Shown here: in pieces, positions 1 to 12,124 of the stretch | How the letters are laid out: each line of letters starts with the position of its first letter | Position numbering within the stretch: the stretch's first letter is position 1 | NCBI RefSeq assembly: GCF_030253575.1 | Contig: NC_080568.1 | Coordinates: forward strand, 30,345,001 to 30,409,000 | Direction of reading: 5' to 3' | Length of the DNA stretch: 64,000 nt | DNA from: Rhododendron vialii | Taxonomy: Eukaryota; Streptophyta; Magnoliopsida; Ericales; Ericaceae | Notes under the pieces: generated by a model | The model's database searches: none | Seen by the model: the letters and a program-made list of their open reading frames with translations, nothing else | What the model was told of the DNA's origin: nothing | Program-made: the position numbers and the translations under genes

Positions 1-253
1 ATTACTCTCATTGAATTCAATAACTTTGAGAATTGATGCTCTTATGGTTTCAATCTTTCTTCCGCAACACATTATGGTAACTTAAGACCTGACATGGACT
101 ATGAGTCCATGGCAAATTAAGTTAAGCAACATATCTGTAAAGAAACCTCATTTGCTGCAGAAGATAGGAGTAACAATAAAAACTATCAATCAACAAAGTT
201 TGTAACTACTACACTTAAGTGTTCCCAGCATCTCGCAAGTGTAGATACTTTAC

Positions 254-3200
254 CTGAATGATAATCTTGGCACATTCATTGCATGGGAACATTGTGACAT
301 AGAGCCTCTGCAGAGTGTGAATGGAGAGAGATTAATTCAGACACTAGGATATGTTGTGAGAGAAATAAGGAAAAGTGTATAGGGTGTTGTGTTAACTAAC
401 CCTAACACAAGCAACTCTTATTTATATAATGGGAAATCATAATATAAGACTACATTAACCAATGTAGGACTAATACCAATATTATATTCTAACACTCCCC
501 CTCAAGCTAGAGACTCTCCAGCTTGTTACATATCAACCAACTAAACAATTACCTCAACTACTAACAGCAATAACGAAAAACAACCAACTTGTTAAAACAA
601 TGGAACAACTTTCAATAGCAACGACCAACGAACGACTTCAACCAACGAAACGACTTCAACGAAATAATTTCAACGACCAACGAATCAACGAACGAATTCA
701 ACAACCAACGAACAACAAATGAATTCAACGACCAACGAACGAATTCAACGATCAACAAACAACTTCAACGACTAACGAACAATTTCAACGACCAACAACA
801 ACCAACTTTAACTACCAACACCATCAACCAACTACCAACGTCAACGAAATAGACGACAAAACAATATATGTTACCACGCTCACCAAAAGCATGGCCAAAA
901 AACCCGACCATGATACCCAGAATCACGGCTACGACCATGACCATGGCTGAATGAAGAACCGAACCCACCAGAGACAGCTGAAGCAGAATCAGGATTTCAT
1001 TGCAAACATGTCACCGTGCAATGAGAGGCAACCAACGGATTAAGCGACATACAGATGTGAACTATGGCCAATAAGAACTCACCGAATGAAGAGCACAACT
1101 TCTGAGTCTCAAATACAATTGCGAACTTGATTTTGATCGAAGAACAGCATACCGAGCAGTGGAAGAACGAGAAATAGATCAACCAGAGGATGATACTTAA
1201 CAGCCTAAGCATCAACAGATCCAAAAAACAAAGCCGACTAGGGTTTTAAGGTAAGTTCAAACCTAATGTATGGATTGTGAACACAAACTGGTACTTTCGA
1301 ACACTATTCAGGCACTTTGGTCCTGATTTGGGGCTGTTCAAAGTGAAGAAGAGCTGGGTTGGGGTTTTAAGGATTTTCAAGCACTGGATGAGGGAATTCT
1401 AGGTTGTTCGAGGGCTGAAAATCGACTGGGCTTGGAGTTTGTGGGGCTGACGGGCCAGAAAAATAGTCGCTGAAGGGTACAATGATCGCCTAGAGAAAAC
1501 AGAGGTCGCGCGAGAGAGAAACTAGTAAGTATTGTACACTGTTCACGACGCTACAGTAGAGATGATGTTGGCAATAGATTTAGGGTTTCGTGGTGAGATG
1601 ATGATGGCAGTAGAGGGTGGCGGCTAGGGTTTTGTATATCGAAGGTGGATGGTGAATCCGCTCTGATACCATGTTATGAGAGAAATAAGAAAAAGTGTAT
1701 AGGGTGTTGTGTTAACTAACCCTAACAGAATCAACTCTTATTTATATAATGGGAAATCATAACATAAGACTACATTAACCAATGTGGGACTAATACCAAT
1801 ATTATATTCTAACAGGATATATTCAAGGACATGCTGAAGTAGCAAAATCAGCTGTAAAAGATAGGCAAATGTTATTGAGAAACATACAGTCTAGGTTTTT
1901 GCTTTAATGCTCCTTGCGGAGAAAAATGTAGCAAGTTCGCAGACACAAAACATGCAGATGGTTGCCAAGAATGAGACGCACGCACACAACACACTCAGAG
2001 AGAGAGAGAGAGAGAGAGAGAGTTAACCTGTCCCACAGCAGATGCATGGTTAGTGTTCAGGATGGCATTGACTTCCGCATGACAAACATAACTTCAAGAA
2101 AAATAAAATGGCATAACAACAGCTCAGATTGAATAGAAATCATATATTTTAGAATAAGGAGTGGAGATAAAGGATTTGTGAAGCCTAGTGAAATAACTGC
2201 ATAGATACAATTCCCTGAATGGAACTCAATGGAAGCAGAACCACTATTCTTAGATCCGCAAACAAATTGCAAATAAATAATATAGTACACGCAAATTATC
2301 ACTAGGACACTTACGGATACTTAGTGTCCAAGGGATTCCCAGTCTTGGATTTCTGAATTGCAAGGGGATGAATGTCATTAGTTAATCACAAACTATTAAG
2401 AAATTGCTACTTTCAAATTTAAGACTACCACCAACCTTTGACCAAGGAAGTGTGTCATCTGAACAACCACGAGGGAAACCGTTGTAGCCAATGCCTGGCC
2501 AGATATAAATTAGCTTAAATATTACAACTACGTTTCCTTGCAAAGGACTTGAATTCTATCATTGAAACTTGCAGTATTTAAAACAAAACGGCCATGAAAA
2601 TCAAGGTCAAAAATTAGACATAAATGCTATAATAACCCAGGATTTGTCTGTATTATGGTACATGATAACAATGTTCTAAATGGCGGCCGCCTAGGCGCTT
2701 GGAGGTGCCCTGCCGCCACGCCAATACCCCTTGGCGTTTGATTTGGAGCCCAGGGAGGTTTGGCGGTGTTTGGCGGCCGCCTAGGCTGCCTTGGCGGTCT
2801 TGGCGGCCGCTTAGGTGGCCTTGACGGTCTCAGCGGTCTTAGCAGTCTTGGCGGCCTTGGCGTCGGCGTCTTTGGAGGCCTTTGGCGGCCTAAAATGTAT
2901 AGTATTAAACTAATGGAGATCAAGTTTTGGAAGGGTATGGAGGAGAAGAGTTAGAGGAAGGAGATGAACTTTGAACTTGGCATTAGGGATCTCCGATTTC
3001 GTTTATTTCTACTTATTGTCTTATTCAACTTATTTGCTAGTTGCTACTACTTAATTTCATTTGGGTTTGTACATTAAACTTTGCATTATGGTGATGTAGA
3101 ACTTTGAACTTGCATTATGGATAAATAGAATATAGTTTGATTGGATAATGGTCTGTTAAAAAAAAAAAAAAAACGCCGAATTGCTTGGCGCCGCCTAGGC

Positions 3201-5673
3201 GGCTTGGCGCTTGGAGGTGGGTCTCCACCCTACTAGTGCCAAGCGCCATTTAGAACATTGCATGATAATAGATTTACAACATAATTTGACACACGTATGA
3301 CAAGAAATTTACACAGGGTCCAACTAGTATTCAGTAAGCTACTATATCAAATATAATGAAGCAAAACTTAAGAACCTACACTTAGCCTCTTTTATGCCCT
3401 TGGCTCCAGAACTTTTACTTAGATAAGCAAATAAAAGGCATGAGAACCCACAAAATCCCCAAGCTAGGACATGCAAGAGCAAGTGTCTGAGCATATAGCA
3501 AATAAAGTGAACAACAGTAGAGTACCAAAATAGTAGAAAACAGGCACATGATACATCCATCAGAACCACCATGCCTTGTGAAGAAACTCAAACTCCATTC
3601 GAAATCAAACCATGGCATAAAATATACATATTCTAGAGAGGGAGACTTCCTAAAGGACATGAAATTTCAACTGACAAACCAAACTTTGGCAAATGGATTC
3701 AGATAATCGCAAAATGGGTGCTCTTGTCATAGAGGGATTTTTCAGCTCGTAATTGAGTCCTAGAAGTAAATAATGCCTTGACCACCAAGTGAACAAGCTA
3801 TAGAAAGTTAGAAACCAATCCAAAGATGCTTTGAGGTGTATAGAAAGTTAGAAACCATCTTTTGGATCAAAGCAATGTTTTCCATTTAAAATTGCTTCTC
3901 TTCTCACAATGTAGATGTTTTCCATTTAAAATTGCTTCCCTTCTCACAATGTTAGATGTTTTACATCTATTGCAATGAGATACTTGGTAATGAAAGTTCA
4001 ACTGGGAGGTCTTACCAAGTATAATACCACTTTGACTCACCAAGCATGCACCAACCTACAAAAGCAAACCCATCAGAATTCAGAACTTTAGGTCAAGTTT
4101 ACAAATTAGACCGTGACGGAAACCATATCAGAATCAGTGCAAATAGCTTCTTATAAAGGGCATAAGATACAGGGCTCCACAGAACTACATAGATCATTCC
4201 GTTTGCAATCATGGGATAGAATTAGCACATGTCAGAACTCAGAAGGAATCTAAACATTTTACTTAACATGCAAACTTATAAAATCAAATCAAGAGGGCCT
4301 ATTGATGCCAAAGAAAAGGTCTTATGGTCCTTATCATGAATAATTGGATAATGGACCCAAAAAAAACATGAACCAAAACCTAATTTTGTCAATGAGTTTA
4401 TGGTTTCTGTCTCTTTGGGAATTCCAAAATCTATCGTTTACAAATCTTAAAGGCAGCTATAAAACCTATGGAGATTCAAAAAAATTAGAAGGACAAGAAA
4501 AGTAAACAAACATGCATAATAGGACGTCTACATTTACCATTGCATTGATCAACGTGGTGGGACATAGGGAATGGAACTTTGCTTTTCTGAAACTAAACCC
4601 AACCTAAGCGTATCTTAGCATCAGAAAGCAATCACCAAGGTCTTTTTGATCAAGAACTCCCAGTCTTTTAATAATCACAAAAATTCTACAAATTCTATAC
4701 GCATGTGCATCTATAAGCACCATCTTTACCCTTTGTGACAAAAGAGGTGCCCCACCTAGCCCAATGTTGTTGCCTTGTTGGCGTTGCCCGCCACGGGTAA
4801 TTAATGTACATGCACGTCCACATGGCCCGCGCACGACTTTGTTCTTTCCTAGTTTCCTGGGGGAAAAGTCCCTGTAGTAAGAAGGTCTAATATCCCAATT
4901 AGCACTGCACAAAACCATGACCAGGCAATGTGTGATGGGTCCTCACATGCAACTTATATATTCATATGCAGACGTGTTTCAATGCAAAGCAAGATTCACT
5001 ATTCTTTATCGTATCGTATGAAAGTTTGATTCCTTGACAAGAGCTGGTTACTACCAACTGCAATGCAAAAGGGAATCAAAACTATACCACGGTACTGGAA
5101 TTGCGTTGCACGCATGCACAGGTCATCATTTACACTACAACTCAGTAACTATCACAATTTCACTTACGTTGGTGCAACAAACAAAACTTTTATTTTACGA
5201 ACTCCAATTCCAATCAGAACCACAATCATAATAAGGTACCACTTTAATATTCCCAATCACGATGTAGTGTACAATACAAAATCAAAAGAATTAGGGCAAG
5301 GATATGTATAAATGACCTGCCTATTAGGATCCTTGGAACGCTCAGCAGATAGAAACGCAATTGCCATGAAATAATCGTCCCATGACAAGTACCTGCATAC
5401 ACAACCGAGCGTACATAACAAGCACTTGTTAATTACTTGGAATTTCATTTTTCTTTTCTTCCTCGTCTTGAAATTATTCGGTAACAAACCTTACCCTTTG
5501 CGTTTGGAAGGATCGAAGGGGCACTGAGGCCCAATTTTCTTGTCGATGGAGGAGAAGTGCTTCCGACTGGTAGTATTGCTAGGGCTCATGAAGAAGAAAC
5601 GGACGGCGATAGCAGAGACTGCGGCGCCGAAGAGAGCGGCCGTTGAGATCGAAGCTACCTCCCTCAAATTCAT
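254..5673 (-). CDS. dCMP deaminase, exons 1-7 (3' end outside window)
   Basis: Deoxycytidylate deaminase converts dCMP to dUMP, the precursor of dTMP. Seven coding exons can be read on the minus strand, with GT-AG borders and continuous phase: 5495-5673, 5317-5392, 4016-4055, 2436-2494, 2315-2352, 2028-2091 and 254-307, together 170 codons. Residues 9-27 form a hydrophobic, probably membrane-spanning or targeting segment. Then come [42 protein letters not shown], the catalytic CHAEVNA (His zinc ligand, Glu proton shuttle) and MFPCNECAK (the two zinc cysteines). The remaining C-terminal exons, expected to start with SGVSE-like sequence, are not in 1-253 and must lie left of the window. I see no break in the reading frame. 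Two introns carry transposons. The start is the Met before NLREVA; a (GA)n tract lies in the 5' UTR. Ribonucleotide reductase lies 10.6 kb away. Confidence 0.9.
352..1814 (-). mobile_element. Small non-autonomous LTR retrotransposon (TRIM/Copia-like)
   Basis: Two direct repeats of 143 bp (352-494 and 1672-1814) begin TGTT and end AACA, about 96% identical by eye. A 5-bp target duplication GGATA flanks the element (347-351, 1815-1819). On the minus strand the first LTR is followed by TGGTATCAGAGC, the primer site for initiator tRNA-Met, and the other LTR is preceded by a purine tract (TTGAGGGGGAGTG). The 1.18-kb interior has no recognisable gag or pol and contains a low-complexity AACGACCAACGAAC-type stretch (560-840), so it depended on other elements. 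It sits in the intron between exons 6 and 7 of the dCMP deaminase gene. The LTR divergence suggests an age of a few million years, rate-dependent. Family name uncertain. Confidence 0.88.
1999..2022. repeat. (GA)n microsatellite in intron
   Basis: About 12 GA units directly before the donor side of dCMP deaminase exon 6 (minus strand), only 5 bases from the exon border at 2028. Confidence 0.8.
2669..3260. mobile_element. hAT-type MITE with GC-rich core, copy 1
   Basis: The ends are inverted repeats CAATGTTCTAAATGGCG, flanked by a perfect 8-bp target duplication CATGATAA (2661-2668, 3261-3268), as hAT transposases make. Inside, 2680-2895 is a GC-rich run of GGCGGCCGCCTAGG- and TTGGCGGTC-like words; the centre is AT-rich, with an A15 tract near 3157; the right end repeats GGCGCTTGGAGGTG. 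No transposase is coded; proline/arginine-rich open frames across the core are compositional. It lies in intron 3 of the dCMP deaminase gene. Copies at 9192-9779 and 48387-48833 are closely similar. Confidence 0.9.
3875..3954. repeat. 40-bp tandem repeat, two copies
   Basis: ATGTTTTCCATTTAAAATTG and its continuation occur twice in a row with a 40-bp period and one or two differences, in intron 3 of the dCMP deaminase gene near its exon 3. Confidence 0.75.
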
Positions 5674-5701
5674 TGTCGCCCTGTTCCAGTATTGAGTACA
5701 C

Positions 5702-5703
<2 letters not shown>

Positions 5704-5742
<39 letters not shown>
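5704..5742. repeat. (GA)n microsatellite in 5' UTR
   Basis: About 19 GA units, 30 bases upstream of the dCMP deaminase start codon. On the transcribed strand this is a CT-rich leader, common in plant 5' UTRs. Confidence 0.85.
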
Positions 5743-5746
<4 letters not shown>

Positions 5747-6565
5747 CTCTGTATTTCGGCTTCGGCCAAAGTGCCACCGCCTGAGGATGAGACCTTGGCC
5801 GCGGGAAAAGGACAAGACAAAATTAAAATTAAAATAAAAAATAAAGCGGGAAATATAAAAAAGTTGCAGAATGAAGTCGCGTTCGCATAGCGCGAGTTTT
5901 GGTCGATTCAGACTTCTCAACTTCAACGTGCGAAGTCTATTCAACACAGCCGTGCTCCATTAGTAATCAAATATGAACTTAGATCGGATTTATTTCACAG
6001 ATCTGAATCATTCATATTGTATAAATCATCAATGATACTAAACCCAGAAAAATTCGTGCTAACGGAATACAATTAGACATCTCATCGAGAAGTAAAATGA
6101 AGTTTTTGCATTGATAATTTTGGGCATGGCTTCATTGAATCAAAGCCAAAAAAAGTCGCCAGCCGAGGGAACCTCTCCGAGACGGGACGTCAATTGGGTA
6201 AAAAAAACCTTCACTAGCACCCCTTAGATTTCACTCAAATCGTAATGCATGCCCTTCTCTCTCTTCTCCAAAATCGCGTTGTGCCTTCTTATTTTTTTGA
6301 AATTGTGCTAAACTTTGGAACTAAGGATGGAATCAGGGTCACGACAAGAATTTTAGAAATTGTAATAATCATATATAAAAAAAATATTATCTCCAACTAT
6401 TTTAATCTCGCCATTGTTAAATTTTTTTTCATATTTTTTGTTGTTATATACTAGTCCTAACTCTTCTAGTAGTATTTCTTTTCAAGAAAGGAGATCCAAA
6501 AAAGTATTTCAAAACTAAATTTAATGGGCCAAAGTAAAATAATACATGGGATGAGATGTAATTAA

Positions 6566-6610
6566 GGAGGGGGAGGGGGAGGGGGAGGGGGAGGGGGGGG
6601 GGGGGGAGGA
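6566..6610. repeat. G-rich polypurine tract (GGGGGA)n
   Basis: Repeated GGGGGA followed by about 14 consecutive G, giving well over four G-runs on the plus strand. This is a textbook G-quadruplex-capable sequence and also a slippage-prone simple repeat. It is 900 bp upstream of the dCMP deaminase start. Confidence 0.85.
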
Positions 6611-7054
6611 TCCACACTTTAACCCTAAAATAACTTAACATAAAAATTAAAGTTAATTTTTTTTTCGTACTCCTTGTGCAAATGACAAATATCATTTATT
6701 ATAGTTTTTGTTATGTTATTTTAATTTTTTGTAGAGTCGATGACTATTAATATTATAATGCATCTTTTTATTATTTTAGAATACATTTCACCACTGCTAG
6801 GATAAAATCCAAATTCCGATTGGACTCACATTGTCAACGAAATAATTTTCAAAATAACAACTTTGCCTCAATTTTTTTGTCAATCGATAGGAGAGAACAT
6901 CACATCAAGAATCAATTACAAACTACAAACTACGGAACACTAGATCAATTGTGTGAAAATCCATGAGATAACAAAGCCCAACATCTCAACCACTATATAA
7001 ACCCAACCCAACTACAAGACCTTATTAAAATGAGAAATAATCGAAAAGGAAAAA

Positions 7055-7125
7055 CACCAATACAAAGGTGGGAAGACTCGAACTTCTAACCTTCAAGAGT
7101 TCTGACTAACTGAGCTAGCCCCAGT
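7055..7125 (-). mobile_element. tRNA-derived SINE head
   Basis: The minus strand reads GGGCTAGCTCAGTTAG, then about 30 bases later GAAGTTCGAGTCTTCCC. These fit RNA polymerase III A and B boxes at tRNA spacing, but no proper tRNA cloverleaf closes. The sequence downstream on the minus strand is T-rich. The unit interrupts the block shared with 12575-14215. The element ends are not resolved. Confidence 0.5.
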
Positions 7126-7344
7126 TAATTAACTTTACCCCTCTCCCTCTAATCACCGCACTCATTTTCTCTACCTATAGATATTCCCACAAAAAACAAA
7201 AACACTCAAAGTCAAAGCCCATCCCTCTTTGTTTATACTAATTGATATCGATGTATTACCGGCCTTCATACCCGCTAAAATCAAACCAAGAACTAGACAC
7301 CTAAACAACTCCATCAATCAAAATGACGGTAAAATGAGGGCAAA

Positions 7345-7722
7345 CAAAAATTGAGTTAAAATAGGTCAACTATGAAAATTCCATTACATAAATGGATCAA
7401 ACCACAACCATTAGGTGTGAAACATGCCGATTTTCTAAGACACGACCTCTTTGGTACAGGGTACAGTCTGCAGCTCTACAGAGGTCAGGAGTTCTCTCAA
7501 TAGTGATTGAGAGCCCCGGAAACAGGCCAATAGGTGTGAAACATGCCGATGATGCACCTCGGCGTCCTCAAAATCTTGGGCCTGCCATGAAAAAAAGGAA
7601 AAAAACCAATGTAGTACTATTTATCAGTGGAGAACGAAACAAACAGATTTGGTTCTACATCACAAACTTATTCAATAACTAAGCACAGAAACTGGGAAAG
7701 TTAACATACAAACTCTTCACAT
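7345..7722. other. Intergenic stretch, nothing recognised
   Basis: Contains two copies of TAGGTGTGAAACATGCCGAT (7412 and 7531), about 119 bp apart, but no convincing gene. An open frame here has no recognisable domain. Confidence 0.5.
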
Positions 7723-8170
7723 ACCCGTTCCATAGTGGAACCATCCCGAGCAATCTTTGTTGAATAAAGTAGAGATTGAGCTTTACGGACTCTTTCAACC
7801 AGATCATCACCACTTTTACCCGATGCTTGTTCGCAAGTAATTCCAATTATGAAGTTTCATCTTGAAAGGTAAAAAAGAGCAGGTAACCAAAAAAAAAAAA
7901 AACACGCAGAAACTTGAGATTACTTTTCTGATTCAAGATTGGTGCTTTACCTCAGCCGCAAAAGCAACTTCGGAGAAAACTTCTCTGAAGATTGATATGT
8001 CCCTGGTCGATGAGTAACTCAAGCTAGCATGACTTCCATCGGGTGCAATAAAAGTATGTTCTGGAGAGGTTGATGGGTCAGTTTCAAGGAATCCTCATTT
8101 GCCTTCTATCAACCAGTCCATTGGAAATGAAGCACAGCCTTTACGCCTTACTGTCCAGAAAACCCTGATT
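7723..8170 (-). pseudogene. Two decayed exons of an unrecognised plant gene
   Basis: On the minus strand, about 7951-8160 reads HTFIAPDGSHASLSY then TRDISIFREVFSEVAFAAE and ends at a donor GTAAAG. After a roughly 100-bp intron, about 7729-7850 reads ITCEQASGKSGDDLVERV then RKAQSLLYSTKIARDGSTME and ends at a donor GTATGT. The protein-like composition and both donors argue for real former exons. A TGA lies in the frame upstream of the first segment, and the second segment appears to need a one-base shift after its acceptor, so the copy looks broken. I do not recognise the family. Confidence 0.4.
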
Positions 8171-8469
8171 ATGTCGAAAAATATTTAGCAGTGTTTCACT
8201 ACCAGGAAATTTTGAGTTAAATACTTTCTTTCATCCAAAAAGAAGGAATTTACAAGGTCCCTGACTACAAAATGATGACTTTTTGACTGCATGATGCTTT
8301 CTACAGAAGTACAGATCTATGATATCGAATTGTTGGGTCTTTTCTTTTCTTTTTTCACCTCCAGGATTACCAACCTCGTTCAATGAGCTTAGAATTCTTA
8401 TATGCACGGAATAATAGAAATGCAAATCCTTCTATGGATAATAAAGGGAAAATGATTTCCAACACTGGA

Positions 8470-11400
8470 TGATAACACATTACCACTGCGAGAAGACGTA
8501 AGAGGGAGAACTAACGAAAGTGAGCCTTTTATTTAAGGATGGCAACAAAAACAAGACTTCTAGATAAAGTCTAGCCAACAACGCTTGGTTAAACAAACCC
8601 AAATCTTGAAAGCCCATCCCTCCTGCCATGATCGGTTTATGCAAATTGTCCCAACTATGCCAATACATGCCAGAATAACACCCTTTATACCACATGAACT
8701 AACCCACAATACTCCGAATTTTATGGACAAAATAAGCCGGAGCCCGAAATACTGAGAGAAGATAAATAGGAATTACCGATAAAGTAAGTTTAGCAACAAC
8801 ACGACGACTGGGTAAGGCCAACATCAGGGTTTTTCACCTCGTAAATGACTCGAAAATCTGTCCAAAATACCCCGAAAAAGTTCACCTTTTTTCCTTAGAT
8901 CAATGAAGCTAGCACCAAGATAGATACCAGATTGAATAGTTGAGTTAACAAAGCTCTGTCAACAGAGGACATATTTGGGCTAACAAATATTTTAGACTTT
9001 TTGGGAAGTAGTACCTTGTCCCGACTGAAAACAATAGGTGTCCAAAACCCACTTGAAGCACCCCAAAGGTTCCGCATAACTATCACTGCCAAACAAAAGG
9101 TGTGAAACAGGTGAAGCCTGAGAAGAAATGGAAATACCCCACCAGCCCAACTAATCTGGTTGGACGCTAAAGATGAGGAGAGAGCTTGGGCCAATGTTCT
9201 AAATGGCGGCCGCCGAGGCGCTTGGAGGTGCCCTGCCGCCACGCCAATACCCCTTGGCGTTTGATTTGGCGCCCACGGAGGTTTGGTGGTGTTCGGCGGC
9301 CGCCTAGGCGGCCTTGGCGGTCTTGGCGGCCATGGTGGTCTCGGCGGTCTTAGCGGTCTTGGGGGGCCTTGGCGGCGGCGGCGGCGTCTTTGGAGGCCTT
9401 TGACGGCATAAAATGTATAGTATTAAACTAATGGAGATCAAGTTTTGGAAGGGTATGGAGGAGAAGAGTTAGAGGAAGGAGATGAACTTTGAACTTGGCA
9501 TTAGCGATCTCCGATCTCGTTTATTTCTACTTATTGTCTTATTCAACTTATTTGCTAGTTGCTACTACTTAATTTCATTTGGGTTTGTACATTAAATTTT
9601 GCATTATGGTTATGTAGAACTTTGAACTTGCATTATGGATACATAGAATATAGTTTGATTGGATAATGGTTTGTTAAAAAAAAAAAAAAAGAAGCCAAAT
9701 TGCTTGGCCCAGCCTAGGCGGCTTGGCGCTTGGAGGTGGGTCTCCGCCCTACTAGCGCCAAGCGCCATTTAGAACATTGGCTTGGGCAACTAGAATAAAC
9801 AGAAAAGGGGAGAGCAGATCCCTTGACGGAGACCACATCAAGGAGTGAAAAACTCAGTGGGTTGATTGTTGACTAAAGCTGAAAACAAAACAGAGCCAAC
9901 ACATTCCATGATAAGAGTGACCCACATTGAACTAAAACCCGTAACCTGAAGAACCCGATGAAGAAAAGCCCAATTGACTCAATCCTAAGCTTTATTCAAG
10001 TTTAATTTCAAGGCTAGAGGGGAATTTTTTCCTTTTTTTTCTTTTTCGAACAAAATCAAGAACTTCATGGGCCAATAAGATTTTTTCCACAATCGAACAA
10101 TTTGGAACAAAGGCACTTTGAGTTTGAGAGACTGAAGTACCCAGACACAACCTCAAGAAATTGGCAAGAGTTTTTGAAATTAACTTATAGGCAACATTAC
10201 ATAAGCTAATGGGTCGATAATCATGAATAGATTGCGGGGATTTCTACTTGGGAATAAGGGCAATGAAAGTTCTATTTACCTCCTTAAGCATAAATTAAGT
10301 CTGAAGGAAATACAATACAGATGAGGTCAGCTCCTCCCCCACCACCGACCACTCTTGTTGGTAAAACGCAGCACCATCAGGACCCGGAGATTTCCAACCC
10401 ACCATTTGATCCAAAGCCATTTTAACATCCAAAACAGTGAAAAGTTGATTCAGCAAGCAATTTGATCTTCGGTGAGACGCTGATCCAATATGGAAAGAAA
10501 TTCAATATGAGTAGCACACTCCCCATCCGGCACAATCCCATTCTGACCCACCCCTACACCATTGAAAAGGGCTGAAAGTGTTGAAGAAGGTGAGTAGAGA
10601 TCTCCTGTGGCCGAAAAATAGACTCCCCATTTTCCTTGACAAAAAAACGCAATCCGCTTCCTCCGACACCATAGAGTAGCCACCATATGCAAATGCCTGG
10701 TGTTGTGATCTCCCATCATTAACCAGTTCAGTTTTGACCGTTGAGCCCAATATGTTTCTTGCTTCATGAGAAGTTCACCCAACTCTCTACTCATATCTTG
10801 TTCTCTGTCAAACTCTCTCGATCTTCTCAAATTGTTCTGCACATCGCTAAGAGCCCATTGAAGATGGTCAATCTGGCTTTGCATACATCCATCAGTCAAT
10901 TTACTCCAATTTTGAAGGCGTCCCAACATCACCTCCTGTTTACGCATGAGAGAGAACATATGCGAACCCGCAAATTCAACCTGGCAAGCTTTGCGCAATG
11001 ATTGTTTGTGAGTCTGGGCTATGCAGCCAAGCAGCTTCAAAATGAATTTGTGACCTCGAATTCAAATAACTTCAAGCTGTGTCCAAAACCAACGGGCTAT
11101 GATCTATAGAAAATCCAGGTACATTCCCCATAGAGCTTCCTGATTCCATCTGCTGAACTCTGCTGGTTCAACTAAAATATCTCGAACACATCGTTGCATA
11201 TACCCCTGTTAAACTCATCCTCCGCCCCAAACCCAGAGTGATTTCCAAGTGAATATGCCGCAGAATTGCCCAATTCCATAGTTTCCTCTTTCTTCCTTCT
11301 TCCAATATGTAGAGATGTCTCTGACTTACACCCTGAATATGTATCCTCACAAGACTGCCATCCTTCAATAACTTCATCAGAATGATCCCCCAAGCCAAAA

Positions 11401-11540
11401 TCCGGCACAGATGTTGCTGTATGTTTATAGGACCAAAAATGAGGATGCATGGCCCAATGAAATATTGTCAGGGTTATACCTAGTTCGTCATTCTTTACAG
11501 CCACCTTTAGTCTATTGGAACAGCCATCTTTAAACAATAT
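8470..11540 (-). mobile_element. L1-type LINE, decayed, interrupted by a MITE
   Basis: Minus-strand fragments read as plant L1 ORF2 in the right order. About 10450-11040 is the linker between endonuclease and reverse transcriptase (QRSKLNWLMMGDHNTRHLH). About 10000-10440 is early reverse transcriptase (PGPDGAAFYQQEW, YRPISL-like). About 9785-9990 and 8890-9190 are later reverse transcriptase (GVFPFLLRLHLFHTF). 8480-8695 is the C-terminal part (HSWDNLHKPIMAGGMGFQDL). Many stops and frameshifts are present, so it is long dead. The hAT-type MITE at 9192-9779 is inserted in it with a clean target duplication. The 3' end and poly(A) are not identified. The 11168-11540 part is less certain. Confidence 0.85.
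9192..9779. mobile_element. hAT-type MITE with GC-rich core, copy 2 (nested in LINE)
   Basis: Same termini (CAATGTTCTAAATGG / CCATTTAGAACATTG) and same layout as 2669-3260, at roughly 95% identity by eye. The target duplication GCTTGGGC is perfect (9184-9191, 9780-9787). It splits the LINE frame, so it arrived after the LINE. Confidence 0.9.
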
Positions 11541-12124
11541 TCATTCAGACATGAAGGAGTGGGAAAAGGAGTTCACATTTGCTCTTCCAAACATTCACAT
11601 GGCATCTACAAATATGCCAATCATCAATAAACCTCATTCATCAATATTGATTTGAATACAAGGAAATGTAGTTGCCCAAAATTCTTTCTTCATTTTGCGA
11701 GTACAGCACTAAGAGAGTCTTTCGTCACTATTCGAAGCTCTCTGCGTGCATTTATTTTTCTATTGTAATGATTTCATCTTTTGTCTTTATGATTAATTTT
11801 CAGTTTTGTTTGCTGAATTAAAAAAAAAACAAAAAACATGTTTCATCGTTTCTATAGAAACTCTGGTGGGAAATATCACAAGTGCTTTGCATTGAGTACA
11901 TATCATTCCCAACTCCGAAGCATAATCATAGTAGAGTTACTGATATAAAAAAAAAAACTTACACAAACACAATGCATTTCAATTATCAGTCCAATCATGA
12001 TAAAACTAAAACGATGGACATATAATTCTAAGTTCTAACACCCAATGAGGCATGACAAAAAGTAAGAGAAAGCAACTTTGAAGTTTCCAAATAATATTGA
12101 AGTCAGTGTGACACAGTATATTAA
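11541..12124. other. Intergenic stretch between LINE and GLYR2-like pseudogene
   Basis: AT-rich with A-runs near 11820 and 11950. The missing downstream exons of the GLYR2-like gene were looked for on the minus strand here and not found. Confidence 0.5.

Larger units (their letters stand above)
5860..7345. repeat. Old duplicated block, copy 1 (partner at 12575-14215)
   Basis: Several stretches match 12575-14215 in the same order: AGCGCGAGTTTT and TGCGAAGTCT (5895-5940 and 12617-12665), GCATGCCC with flanks (6245 and 12953), TTTTCTCTACCTATAGATAT (about 7165 and 13110) and CTTCATACCCGCTAAAATCA (7264 and 14138). By eye identity is roughly 70-80%. Insertions interrupt both copies: a SINE-like unit here, a MITE in the partner. 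The block starts just upstream of dCMP deaminase here and overlaps the 5' end of the GLYR2-like pseudogene in the partner. No gene is seen inside. Confidence 0.65.

Noticed and set aside
1-253. Last exons of dCMP deaminase
   Set aside because: Looked for SGVSEVIYF-like sequence on the minus strand and found none; they must lie outside the window.
2627-2954. Pro/Arg-rich and Gly/Leu-rich open frames
   Set aside because: They fall in the GC-rich core of the hAT-type MITE; the same frames recur with shifts in the other copies.
5579-5947. Leu/Ser repeat protein
   Set aside because: Produced by the (GA)n microsatellite and by frames shadowing dCMP deaminase exon 1.
7060-7123. A functional tRNA gene
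   Set aside because: A and B boxes are present but acceptor and anticodon stems do not close; better read as a SINE head.
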